Assembly: GCF_947242115.1 (NCBI RefSeq)
Contig: NC_074719.1
Coordinates: forward strand, 35,705,269-35,769,268
Source: Biomphalaria glabrata
Taxonomy: Eukaryota; Mollusca; Gastropoda; Planorbidae
Direction: 5' to 3'
DNA length: 64,000 nt
In this document: piece after piece, positions 11,256 to 21,283 of the stretch
How positions within the stretch are numbered: position 1 is the first letter of the stretch
Layout of the letters: each line of letters opens with the position of its first letter
The notes under the pieces: model-generated
The model's input: the letters and a program-made list of their open reading frames with translations, nothing else
Told to the model about the DNA's origin: nothing
Databases searched by the model: none
Translations under genes and position numbers: made by a program

Positions 11256-12369
11256 TCATGTAAAACAATCTAATTCCCAGAAACCCCTTTTTGTGTGGGG
11301 TGGGGGATGGACTGGGAGAACCTGCTGTCATTTCACTATTTTTTCCAAAAGTAAAATTTTCTAGATACGAAAGAATTTAAAAGGATATTACGAAAAATTA
11401 CTTCCAAGGACTTAACTGTGATGAACATTCATGAATTCATATTGTAAATTTGGATTTTAGAAATACTTCCGAGGGACTAACCTTGATGAACATATAAACT
11501 GTGATCTCAAACACGTTGTACATTTAAAGGCAAACTATAAAATGTATGCCACTATTATAATAATCTTTAAATTTCTTTTCCTTCTTATTAGGCATTTGAA
11601 AGCCCCCTCTGATTACAGCGCTCTTCTAGAACCTTTAGATGTCATATGTGTTGGGGCGTCAATATTAAAGTTAGAAAATCTCAACTAGGCAAGAAGAGCT
11701 TATTAGAGTGTTTTCATATCGGAATATATAATGAACCACAATTTCTAACGCGCTTAATAGCCACAGACCTGCATATAGACTTTTTTTTACAAATTGTTCC
11801 ATGAGGTGTATAGGCCTAATCCAACTTTTGCACCGAATCGTCGACATAGAGAGCAAAATAAACCTTACTAGAAATGTGTTAAAATAGTTGTCTAGCTGGC
11901 CGGTAGATATTTGTAAAACATTGGACAAGTAGAACTGCTTCTTGGATGTTTCCATCACATTGTTTTTTCATCATCTGTATTATGTATACAAAGTTATTGT
12001 AATTATCATTAAAAAAAACATTAGCCAGCAACTATGTTAACGAAGAATTTCTTAATGGGGGAATTGTGCATGTTTTGCACACAAAGAGGCGATAACAAAA
12101 ATACGTTGTCGTTAGACATAATGTTCTTTGTTTGAGTGTTACGCATAAAATGCTCATGAATTATCCTGCTCTAAATAATAAACAATGCAGTAATTATTCC
12201 CCTCCCCCTGAATCGTGAGTGATAAATCACGCCAAAATGTGTACAGAAATTAGAAATTCGATTTTATTGGCTTCTCGAAGAAATAGTTAGCATCTGTAAA
12301 ACAAAGTAGGAGGTGGGAAAGTGTTGGCAGGAGTCACAGCTATAAGATTTTTAAAAAGGGCATGCAATT

Positions 12370-14845
12370 ATGTTTTCCTTTAGACGCAAAAAAAATTATT
12401 TAATGGACACAGTTGCCGCAAGGTATGAAGTACAAACCATGGTGTCAGAACGTAATAACAGCGCTGCGACTTGCCTTTCCAATCTGTGTGACTTTTTGGT
12501 GACAGATTTTGTGGGTGCTGATGTCAGGAATATTCTGGAGATGATCTTCTTTGTCTTCCTGTCCGGGATCATCAGTTTCTTCGGCGCCATTGGCAATTTG
12601 ATGAACATTTTCATCTTGTGCAAGCAAGTGTGTTTTGAGAAAAGTTTTAACAAACGCACTAAGTAGGGCTGCACCTCTTTAGTCACGGCTTTGATGGCGC
12701 TTAACTCTTTCTCTCCATAATTATTTACCACATTCTGATGGAATCAACGTTGGTATCGTCAGTTAGGAGACAAATAATTATTCCCACGCTGCTTGATTTG
12801 AGCTTTCTCTGTTAGTAGGCTATCTTTGATAAAAAACATTCACTATAGAACTAACCATTGATGATTTTGGTAAACGAGAAGGAGGGAGGTGGGCTATCAA
12901 AGTTTATAAAAGTTTTGGGGGTTAATGGGTTAACGGACCACGGTCTTCGTCCTCACCTGCCCCAAAGTCTGCTTGCACGCTTGATCCCTTTATCGATCTA
13001 CCTATGTTTCATTCCATCTAAATTGACTCATTCAGTTTGAGAATCGCAAATTCTGTGATGCTGTCTTCCCATCGTATCATTCACATTCCTTGTGTGTCTG
13101 TTATGGTTCCATGTAGGAAGATCGTTTTAAGTAATAAGGATCTTATGATTATGTTGGCCTTATATATTAATTAGGGCCTATATGGCAGATGACCTCTACA
13201 TCATCTCCCCTACAGACCACAAGGTCTGAAAAGGGAACTTTACTTATATATATAAATTTATTGATTTACAGAACTTTTTTTTTTCAGGGCTTGAAGGATT
13301 CAATTAATATAAGTCTCCTTGGGCTTGCCATGTCTGACTTAGGCTCAGTCGTGACGCTAGTCTGGATGTCCATCTGCTTCAATCCATTTTTCAGGTACTC
13401 ATCAATTCCTTTTGAGTCAGTGGATATCCAGTATTTGTCAGCAGGTTAGTAGGGCCTTTAAGAATACTCCTAACAAACCTTACTTGTGTTCAGTTTGAAT
13501 TATAGATCTATTTAAGAGACGGTGTAAAGTAATATAAATTATACATCACGCATGGTCATTGAGTAAATCATAGATGGAATCGTAAACCTTAGATTTTAGA
13601 TAGAAATGTAATCAATATATTTAGATATAAATGTAGTCATTGAATTTATGCACAAAAGTAGTCATTGAGTTTCTATAGAAATGTAGGTCGTCATTGAGTT
13701 TAGATAGAAATGTAGTCGTTTAGTTAAGATAGAAGAATAACAATTTAGTTTATGTAGTAATATAGTCAACGAGTTTATATAGAAATGTAGTCGTTGAATT
13801 TCGATAGAAATGTAGACACTGAGTTTAGTAATGTAGACACTGAGTTTAGTAATGTAGACACTGAGTTTAGTAATGTAGACACTGAGTTTAGTAATGTAGA
13901 CACTGAGTTTAGTAATGTAGACACTGAGTTTAGTAATGTAGAAACTGAGTTTAGTAATGTAGACACTGAGTTTAGTAATGTAGACACTGAGTTTAGTAAT
14001 GTAGACACTGAGTTTAGTAATGTAGACACTGAGTTTAGTAATGTAGACACTGAGTTTAGTAATGTAGACACTGAGTTTAGTAATGTAGACACTGAGTTTA
14101 GTAATGTAGACATATTTTAAACTAGTTCGTTCCCAATCTGTTCTTGTAATCCCCAGGCTGGCCACACGTGTGCTTCGCTCGGATAACCAGTTGGATCACG
14201 GCTTTCATCACGTTCGAGAGATGTTTGTGCGTCGCCTCACCCATGAGAGTCAGGCAGATCATCACTCCCAGGAGGACCACCGTTGTGCTGATCGTCATCT
14301 TCCTGGTCATGCTGGGTAGTGTCTCGCCCGTGTACTACGCCATTCACATCTCATCCTTCTTCCACGCCTCCAGAAACCTGAGCCTCGAGGGTTTGGTGTA
14401 CTCGCTAGATGGCGCCACCGTGGAATATGTCTCATTCTCCATCAGCGTCTCCGCCCAGCTCAGCTCCTTCGCTCTAGTCATCATCTGTACTCTAACGCTG
14501 ATCGCCAACTTGTTGGAGAAGTCTAGGTGGCGCCGCAGCGTCGCCGTCACGGGTTCTGGACAGGGCATGTCTGGCAGGGATCGTAGGGTATTGAAAATGG
14601 TAGCCTTCATCTCTTGCATATATATCGCGTGCTTCATGCCCAGCGCCGTAAATCTTATTTTAATTATGTGCTATTCTCCGGACTACAGCATTGTTGGACC
14701 CTACCAGAATATCTTTCAGGTATCATGGTCCATACTCAACACGTTTGAAGCAACAAACAGTACAGTCTCCATTATAATTTATTACAACATGAGCACAAGA
14801 TTCAGACTATGTTTCAGACAAATTTTTCTCTCAAGAAAGTCATAA
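12370..14845 (+). CDS. Gastropod chemosensory-type rhodopsin-like GPCR, copy 2
   Basis: Coding exons 12370-12627, 13288-13444 and 14157-14845 join in phases 0 and 1 to 367 residues ending in TAA. Segments in order: TM1 (FFGAIGNLMNIFILC), TM2 (ISLLGLAMSDLGSVVTLVW), TM3 (CFARITSWITAFITFERC), TM4 after ITPRRTTVVLIV, TM5 (LSSFALVIICTLTL), TM6 (MVAFISCIYIACFMPS), TM7 ending IIIYYNMSTRFR. It keeps Asp in TM2 (SDLGS), unlike copy 1. The first ATG gives a very basic start (FSFRRKK), odd for an extracellular N-terminus. Starts at 12403 (MDTVAARY) or 12442 are alternatives. It is a plasma-membrane receptor of unknown ligand, probably formed with the 4.1-kb gene by tandem duplication. Intron 2 is swollen by a 21-bp minisatellite. 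Confidence 0.85.
13183..13248 (+). repeat. SINE family 1, 3' tail only
   Basis: CAGATGACCTCTACATCATC, then CCTACAGACCACAAGGTCTG and GGGAACTTTACTTA is the 3' end found in all family 1 copies. It lies in intron 1 of receptor copy 2, about 40 nt before exon 2. Confidence 0.6.
13806..14112. repeat. 21-bp minisatellite, about 14-15 units
   Basis: The unit GTAGACACTGAGTTTAGTAA plus T repeats almost perfectly; one unit has GAAACTGAG instead of GACACTGAG. It is preceded (13560-13805) by degenerate relatives (AGATAGAAATGTAGTC, CATTGAGTTT). Because 21 is a multiple of three and the unit lacks stops in several frames, it creates long false reading frames on both strands. It ends about 45 nt before exon 3 of receptor copy 2. 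Confidence 0.95.
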
Positions 14846-15046
14846 AACAACTGTTTTGGTGCAGCGGTGATAGGATGATGAAGCATGAAGTTTTTCTCCT
14901 TAATAGTCAAGTTTTTCTTTTAAGCTTTCGATTCTCACAACGCAACATTTTTAATCAAGTAGTAATAAAATAAGTTTAATTAGTATTAGTAGTTATTGAA
15001 TGGATTATTACTCACTTATGCCCTTCTTTCAGAGAGGCCTACCGGT

Positions 15047-15187
15047 ACAAGAGAGGTCTGAAAAGTTTCAAACCTAACCATGAAACGTACCGTGTAGTTT
15101 TTTTCTGAAACTAATTTGTATTTCTCTACATAATCTCCCTTTACATCTACGCACTTTTCCCAGCAATGCTCCTACCTCTTCAGCGCC
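15047..15187 (-). pseudogene. Mariner/Tc1-type transposase C-terminal relic
   Basis: Reverse translation gives HCWEKCVDVKGDYVEKY followed by TVRFMVRFETFQTS. The CWEKCxxxxGDYVEK block is the conserved C-terminus of mariner transposases. Only this end is present. From 14846 to 15046 lies the 3' flank of the receptor gene. Confidence 0.65.
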
Positions 15188-15509
15188 CAAATTAGGGCTA
15201 CCAGGCGTCCGGCAAAAGGAGGACATGTCTTCTTTTTAGGTGGTATCCGGCAGGCTTTGGCCTAAAAGTGTGAAAATGTACGGTTTTTACTCCTTTGTTT
15301 GTGCAATGACGTATTATCTAACAATCTAATTCAGTAGGCCTACATCATATCTTCTGGTTTAATCACACTCATTTAAAAAATACTGTATAGTCTCTTAGTC
15401 AGGTATTAACGTGAATGCATTTCAGTTGACCAGTACTGCCAACTTCAAATCATTTGCAGGAAGAAAGAAGACACGTTGACAACATCCTATATGAACAATT
15501 GTGTTTGTG

Positions 15510-15626
15510 TGTTTGAGGCTGTTCCTGCGATTCCCTTTCATTCAGAGCTCCTCAAGATCTGGGAATTTTTCTTTAAAAAATAAAACTGTTCGCTGACTCA
15601 CTGTCGCAGCACATTGGACAGAAGTG
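15510..15626 (+). other. Receptor 3'-flank block, second copy
   Basis: Partner of 7880-8062: GAGGCTGTTC, AAGATCTGGGAATTTT and GCTGACTCACTG occur in the same order, with indels. It lies about 0.7 kb after the stop of receptor copy 2, the extra distance being partly due to the mariner relic. Confidence 0.5.
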
Positions 15627-15642
15627 AAAGATCTCGAAAATT

Positions 15643-15825
15643 GACACCAGTGGCGTCACTTGAAGGGTGCGGTCAGCACCAGGTGACACCCATTTAGGGG
15701 TGACACCCAAGTGGGAAAAATATATCAACAGCAGACACTTAGGGTGACATATAGGCCTGCAAAAAATCTCTATTTATATATCCAAACATCCATAGGTACA
15801 TATACTGTAGTAATCTTTGAATTTC

Positions 15826-15872
<47 letters not shown>

Positions 15873-17315
15873 GCCTAACTGGTGGTACATGTATCCAAAT
15901 CGTTACATGTTTACAAGGGAGGTGCAAATGTGGTCTTTCTTTTAAAAACAAAAAATCAGTTATGTTTGCATTCTTTGTTATTTTATATTTTAGTATTAAT
16001 CAGGTAAAACGACTTTAATAAATAAAAAATTAGGAAAATATTAATTTAAGGGACGTCGTTTCATCTTTTAAGTAGAGCCATTCTGCCTTAGCAACAAGAT
16101 CGATTTAAAAGATTCTTTTAAAGAAAACATTTTAATGCCTCTGTAGTCTCCTTTTACAGCTGAAGGACCCATTTCTCCCGACTAACGTACCATATTGTAC
16201 TATTGCTTGAACAGAACAGGCTCGCACCGAGACGTCTTGCTAAACACAAGGATGATCTTAGGACAACAAGCCCATCACAAATTTGCATCATCTACTACAG
16301 TTTTTCTCAATCAGTGTTGTCTACCCCAAAAAAAAAAGGGGGGGGGGAAGTGACGTCTTGGATATTGAAGAGGGGCAAAGCCGTTCAAATTATTTTCAAG
16401 AGTAAAATAAAAACGTTGTATTTTCATTGTAGTTATCGATCAACGTTCCGGATAATGGCCAATGGTAGGGTCTATGCAACTACAGATCAGGCTTGCCTTC
16501 AGCAGAGTCCCAAGCCCGAGTCCCTAAACAAGAAAAATACGCATTTCTGTGATCGCGATTTACAGGATTGTAATGACACGAATTGAGAGCTACAAAATAA
16601 CAAAGAAATTATTATAACTTAACTTACCCAATCCTGGGGAAAACAACAAACATAAAGCTCCAGACAAAACAAAAAAGAACCAATGACGCCAACATAACGC
16701 GTTCTTAGAAACAGCACACAAACTATTATGATGAACAAAAGAAACCCTACCCTAACAGATATATAACTAACTCCATATGCGCATTCCACTCATTTGCCTC
16801 GGATGAAGTCCGATGATTCTTCCAAATCAGATAGGGCCAGTTCGACCCTTAACAAGGAGAAATAGTACAAGTTGTACAAGTTAGACTAAAGCTGAAAAGC
16901 GCTTGGCGCAAGGAGCTCTGCTCTACCAGACCAATTGCTGACTAAGGAGGTGACAAACGTACATTTTCTGGTTTAGATGGCAGTCAAAGTTTGAATAACG
17001 TTATACCGTTTCCGTCTAAAAGTCAAATGAAACATATTCAAGAGATATTAAGTCTATTTCTAATTTATATAAGCTTTCATTGTAAAATTCACAATAAATA
17101 TTGAATAGATGACATAAACAATGAGATTTTATATTAGAATTGACACTATATATGTAACAATGAAAGTCATACACTGTATTGGTTGGACAAAAGGAACAAA
17201 GTAACGAGAGTATTTAGTGAGGAATATTTGGAGAACGTTGATTCGGGGGGGGGGGGTTGACACCCTGAGCTAACCGCACCGTGTGACACCAACCCTAGTG
17301 ACACCACTGGTGTCT
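15643..17315. mobile_element. Candidate DNA element with 18-bp TIRs, about 1.67 kb
   Basis: GACACCAGTGGCGTCACT at 15643-15660 and AGTGACACCACTGGTGTC at 17298-17315 are inverted repeats (17 of 18). Similarity continues inward as offset blocks (GGTGCGGTCAGC against GGTGCGGTTAGC on the other strand). No convincing target duplication flanks it. The interior has a (TA)n at about 15832-15869, poly-G runs near 16337 and 17246, and no recognisable transposase. It may be a non-autonomous DNA transposon. Confidence 0.5.
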
Positions 17316-17893
17316 TCGATTCCGAGGATTATAAGGATGAGTGCAGTTTCACATAACTACGCAAACACATGCTTTTTTTTTTTTTTTACTACTTAAAATA
17401 ATCATTACTCCCTTTGACAACAAACAATATGGCGTCCTCCTTGGTACACTTCTTGCGATGCAGTGTCAGTGGTCAAATAAAAAAAATTTTTGTAATAAAT
17501 GGAAGTGTTTTTCATTTAAACGAAGGAAGATCAAAATTAATTTCATTTTTAAGATGCCATAACAGGTCGGTGTTTGTTGGTACAATCTAGACTTAGATTT
17601 AGCTCTTGTCTATTGTCTAAGTTGTACTTGTCACCGTCCGACCGTCACCGTGTCAGTTGACTGAGACCACTGAGAGTGAGACTGAGTGTCTGAGTTGTTC
17701 AACTTGTTGTGAGTTTTGAAATTGAATCAATCATATTCTGATAATAATTTATATATTCAATATACCTATGATCTAATTATTTAATGTCAACATTCTCATG
17801 ATTCTGCCTCTAACTCTAAGCGACTCAGTCTCACTCTCTGTGTCTCTGTCAAGTCTTTGATTTAGATTTATATAGATGTAGACTAGATCTAGA
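17316..17893. other. Promoter-like CTGAGT/CTAGAT-rich tract
   Basis: Contains reiterated GACTGAG/CTGAGAC words at 17650-17700, GACTCAGTCTCACTC at 17822-17836, then CTAGATCTAGAATCTAGAT up to the hAT target site. The 40.8-41.4 kb region upstream of the methyltransferase gene has the same mix. It might be the distal 5' region of TTC19, later separated by the hAT insertion; this is inference. Confidence 0.3.
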
Positions 17894-17901
17894 ATCTAGA
17901 T

Positions 17902-19015
17902 CAGTGATGCCCAACCTAATTCGACCTGCGGGCCATTTTAATTTCTGACACTCGTGTCGCGGGCCACATGAACGAAAAGATACACAAAAAAAAAAAAAAA
18001 AAGAAATCAAATTTACATGAATATGAAACTAGTTATTTGATTAGAAACTCATGGATCTAGAGGAGGCTCTTATAGTTTGAACACCCCATCGGATTCTCCT
18101 TTCTAAACGGGTCGCTTTTTTTTGTTTGTAATTCATTTGTTTTTATGTTTGGAGCTAAAATTGACGATTCGGGACTGAGCATGTCCAATTTTAGATAAGT
18201 TCTGGTAATTTTGTTCCGTTTTTCCAAAGCAGATGGCAGTTATTTAGATTCTCGGTAACCATGTATGTTAAGCTGTTGTTTTAACCTCCCCCGGCAATTC
18301 ATACCCATATAAGGGATGAAGGCTATATCATGAGCCTGTTTGATCGTAGGCTGATGGGCATATCAAAATAAGCTTCCAAACATCTTTAGAAAGACATTCC
18401 AATCACATTTATACTGTTAGCTGTTAAATAAAATTAAAAAAGGGGGTGTCCAAACAAATAATAATGAATTCAGCTCATTCTCCTTTTTGAACACAGCAAA
18501 ATCGTATTAAGAAATATTATTGGGATTAATAAATCTATGATTTTTTCAATGAATAAACATGACCTAGATAGAGATATCTAGAATATATAACTTATGAATG
18601 AAAGAAAAAGTGTGGGCTGCTAATTTGAAGCCAGAGACCATGCCCACTGCATGTGATCACGCAAGATAAGCTGGCGGTAAGGAGAGGTATACACTCAGCG
18701 AGTAGTGTCACAAACTATCCAACAGGCAATGGAGGGAAGGGGGAGAGAGTCATGAAAAGAATTATAAGCATCTATGGGAGGGAGGGGATGTTAAGGTGTC
18801 ACAAAACGAACATCCAAATTATGAAAACAAGAAGAGGGTCCTTGGATGGGAGTTAAAAGAAAGACAGAGAGAAAATACAATAGCCTAGTAGAAAATATCA
18901 TGTTTATTAAATTAAAATAATTAATTTATAGCTCTATAATCTATATAAATTTATTTCTGTCTGTTTCTACACATAGATTATATAGGTATTTAAATAAATA
19001 AACTATACCTATACA

Positions 19016-19073
<58 letters not shown>

Positions 19074-20032
19074 AGAGAAATAGAGTGAGTATATGAGGAA
19101 ATAGACTATAAATACATATTGCAAAATTGAATCTACTTCTTTTACTACAATCTAAATAATTTTTAAGTAACACCGATATAATTTATTAGCAATTACATAG
19201 TGGTGTTCAACACCGGTGCTCACTGTTCAACTAAAGGAGAAAGCCCAAAAACTGCGTTCAAAATAGGAGCATGAAGTGACCTAATTTATTTTAAAATAAA
19301 ATCTTGACTATGGGTGGTAATACAAAGGAACACAACTATTTTTATAGTCCTTTAGTTGCAGAATAAGAATCTGCTTTCAGTTTTTTTGTAAGTTAAACCT
19401 TCACCAAATAAAAAAATAAAATAAAAAATTGACCTAGTTCCCGAAAGTCGGTGTTCAGTTATAAGAATCTACCATAGAACTGATACTTAAGTTAAGGAAT
19501 TGGATATCTGAACCTTTTTTTTTTTTTTCAAGAAAATGGTTTAATTTCTGTACTTATAATAAGAGCAACATTGTAGCTAGCTTTACCACCGACTCATTTT
19601 CTTGTCGCTTTTTCATAAATATTCCTATCGATCCTCCAATCTGTGGGCGAAGTTTAACAATCTTTTATTCGCGGCTCAAACCAAGAATGTCGTCATGTTT
19701 GTTTCATACTGACGTTTATATGTTGTTCTTTTTTTTTAAATAGCCACACTTTTTTACAAGTCAAATATGTTGGCTCCACAAACAAAAGCTAAGATCCGTT
19801 TTCTTTTTCTGGTAGATTCTCATTTCATAAACACACAAATGTTAACGGTCATGGTACCAATCAATTAAAGAAAAATTTAGGGCCCTAACGTAGGTAAAGA
19901 TAAATAAGTCAACCTTTTTTTTTTGGAAATGGATGTATGTGTGCCTACTCTTTGTGCCAACATTTTGGCGGGCCGGATGGAACAATGTAGAGGGCCGGAT
20001 CTGGCCTGCGGGCCGTGTTTTGGGCATCACTG
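17902..20032 (-). mobile_element. hAT element, 2.1 kb, perfect 8-bp TSD
   Basis: Begins CAGTGATGCCCAACCTAATT and ends GTTTTGGGCATCACTG, flanked on both sides by ATCTAGAT (17894-17901, 20033-20040). Reverse complement of 19560-19760 matches the interior of the 8572-9248 element, so the two are family members in opposite orientation. A nested inverted repeat (GTTTGAACACCCC at 18075 and GGGGTGTCCAAAC at 18443) and a long (TA)n at 19019-19070 lie within. No intact transposase frame is visible. Confidence 0.8.
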
Positions 20033-20165
20033 ATCTAGATCATAATAGATGTATTGTAGATTTCTAGTCAATTTAGATTTTATATCTCGATCTATTACTG
20101 ATTTTGATTAAAAAAATGATGATGATTATAATTTATAAATTATAATTTCCAAATCACTACCTTTA

Positions 20166-20322
20166 CAGAAAAGTAAAGTTCCCCTTTCAGGCCTTGCAAT
20201 CTATAGTATAGGCATAGGGCAGATGATGTAAAATACTAAAGGTCATCTGTTTCTGTGGCAAATGGTTGATGAGGGTGTCATAAGGTGGAAAAGATAGCAG
20301 AGATATTCTTTTTTAAGGTTGA
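20166..20322 (-). repeat. SINE family 1, 3' part
   Basis: AGTAAAGTTCCCCTTTCAGG, then GGGCAGATGATGTAAA, GGTCATCTGTTTCTGTGG and GGGTGTCATAAGG is the reverse complement of the family 1 body and 3' end. From 20323 to 21283 there is AT-rich DNA, the immediate upstream region of TTC19, without another recognised element. Confidence 0.65.
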
Positions 20323-21283
20323 TGTTGACTCATCATGCTAGTGGAAATAAGTTTCAAGTCATTCTGACTGGCCAGATATTTAGAAATTTAAGATAAAAAT
20401 GTATATCAGATCTTGTAAGCACTTTAATATCGATTGGTCAGTGCTTTATTTGTCCAAAATTATCATACATGTAACATATTTTAGACCAAAAATTTCCATG
20501 AAAAAAACATGAAAACATTGTAAAGAATGTGGTCCGCTGTTTGAAAAGAAACACTGAAGTTGGTCATAGCAGTCTTATGAGAGCATCCAACTATATCAAA
20601 GCAACATGTAAGAAGGCTTGCACAGACTTATTCCATATGAATATCTTTTTAATTTCAGATTAACTCTGCATAATTTGGTGAAAAAATCAATAAATTAAAC
20701 ATATATTTGAAGCCCTAAGTGAACAGCTTATAAGAGATAGACCATCTGTTTAAATACTTGCTGATGTCATATTGATAAACACTGAGAATGGTCAGGCAAT
20801 AATCAAATTTTACAATTCTCGCAGAAGAAAATCTATTTAGAAAGAATGAGAGAAATAGCTCAGTTGAAGCTGTGGCTGTCACTAATCATTAAGTCGAAAA
20901 GAATATGATTGATATCAATGTGGACAATAGAAAACAGAATTAAAATGACCAAACAGGTTACCGTGATACTTCAACTGACTGAGGTCACTCATTATGGGCC
21001 AGCACCAGTCATAATGACTTGACCTAATTTCAACTTGTGTAAATTTTTTTTAACCTAAAAAAATATGATTATCTCCATATCTACTTGTACTACAAGGATA
21101 ACTTTGTGGGGTTGGAAATCTTTTATAGAGTTCTTTGAACATTTTAGGTTTTGTAATGCTTTTTATGTCATTTTGAAACTTGTATCCTACTGCCTAAACG
21201 TATCTACTTAATCTTTCTAGTAACAGCTTGTAAACAAAATGAAAATAACCTTATACCAATAGTGTATAATAGAATGTAAGAGC

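Noticed and set aside
13662-14165. Long open frames on both strands (e.g. repeats of YITKLSV or VDTEFSN)
   Set aside because: They are translations of the 21-bp minisatellite, open only because the unit length is a multiple of three; they lie in an intron of the receptor gene.
15739-15951. Frame with YIYIYIYIY run
   Set aside because: It is the (TA)n microsatellite translated.
16203-16586. 127-codon plus-strand frame
   Set aside because: No domain, low-complexity segments and poly-G inside; lies within the inverted-repeat element and resembles chance coding.
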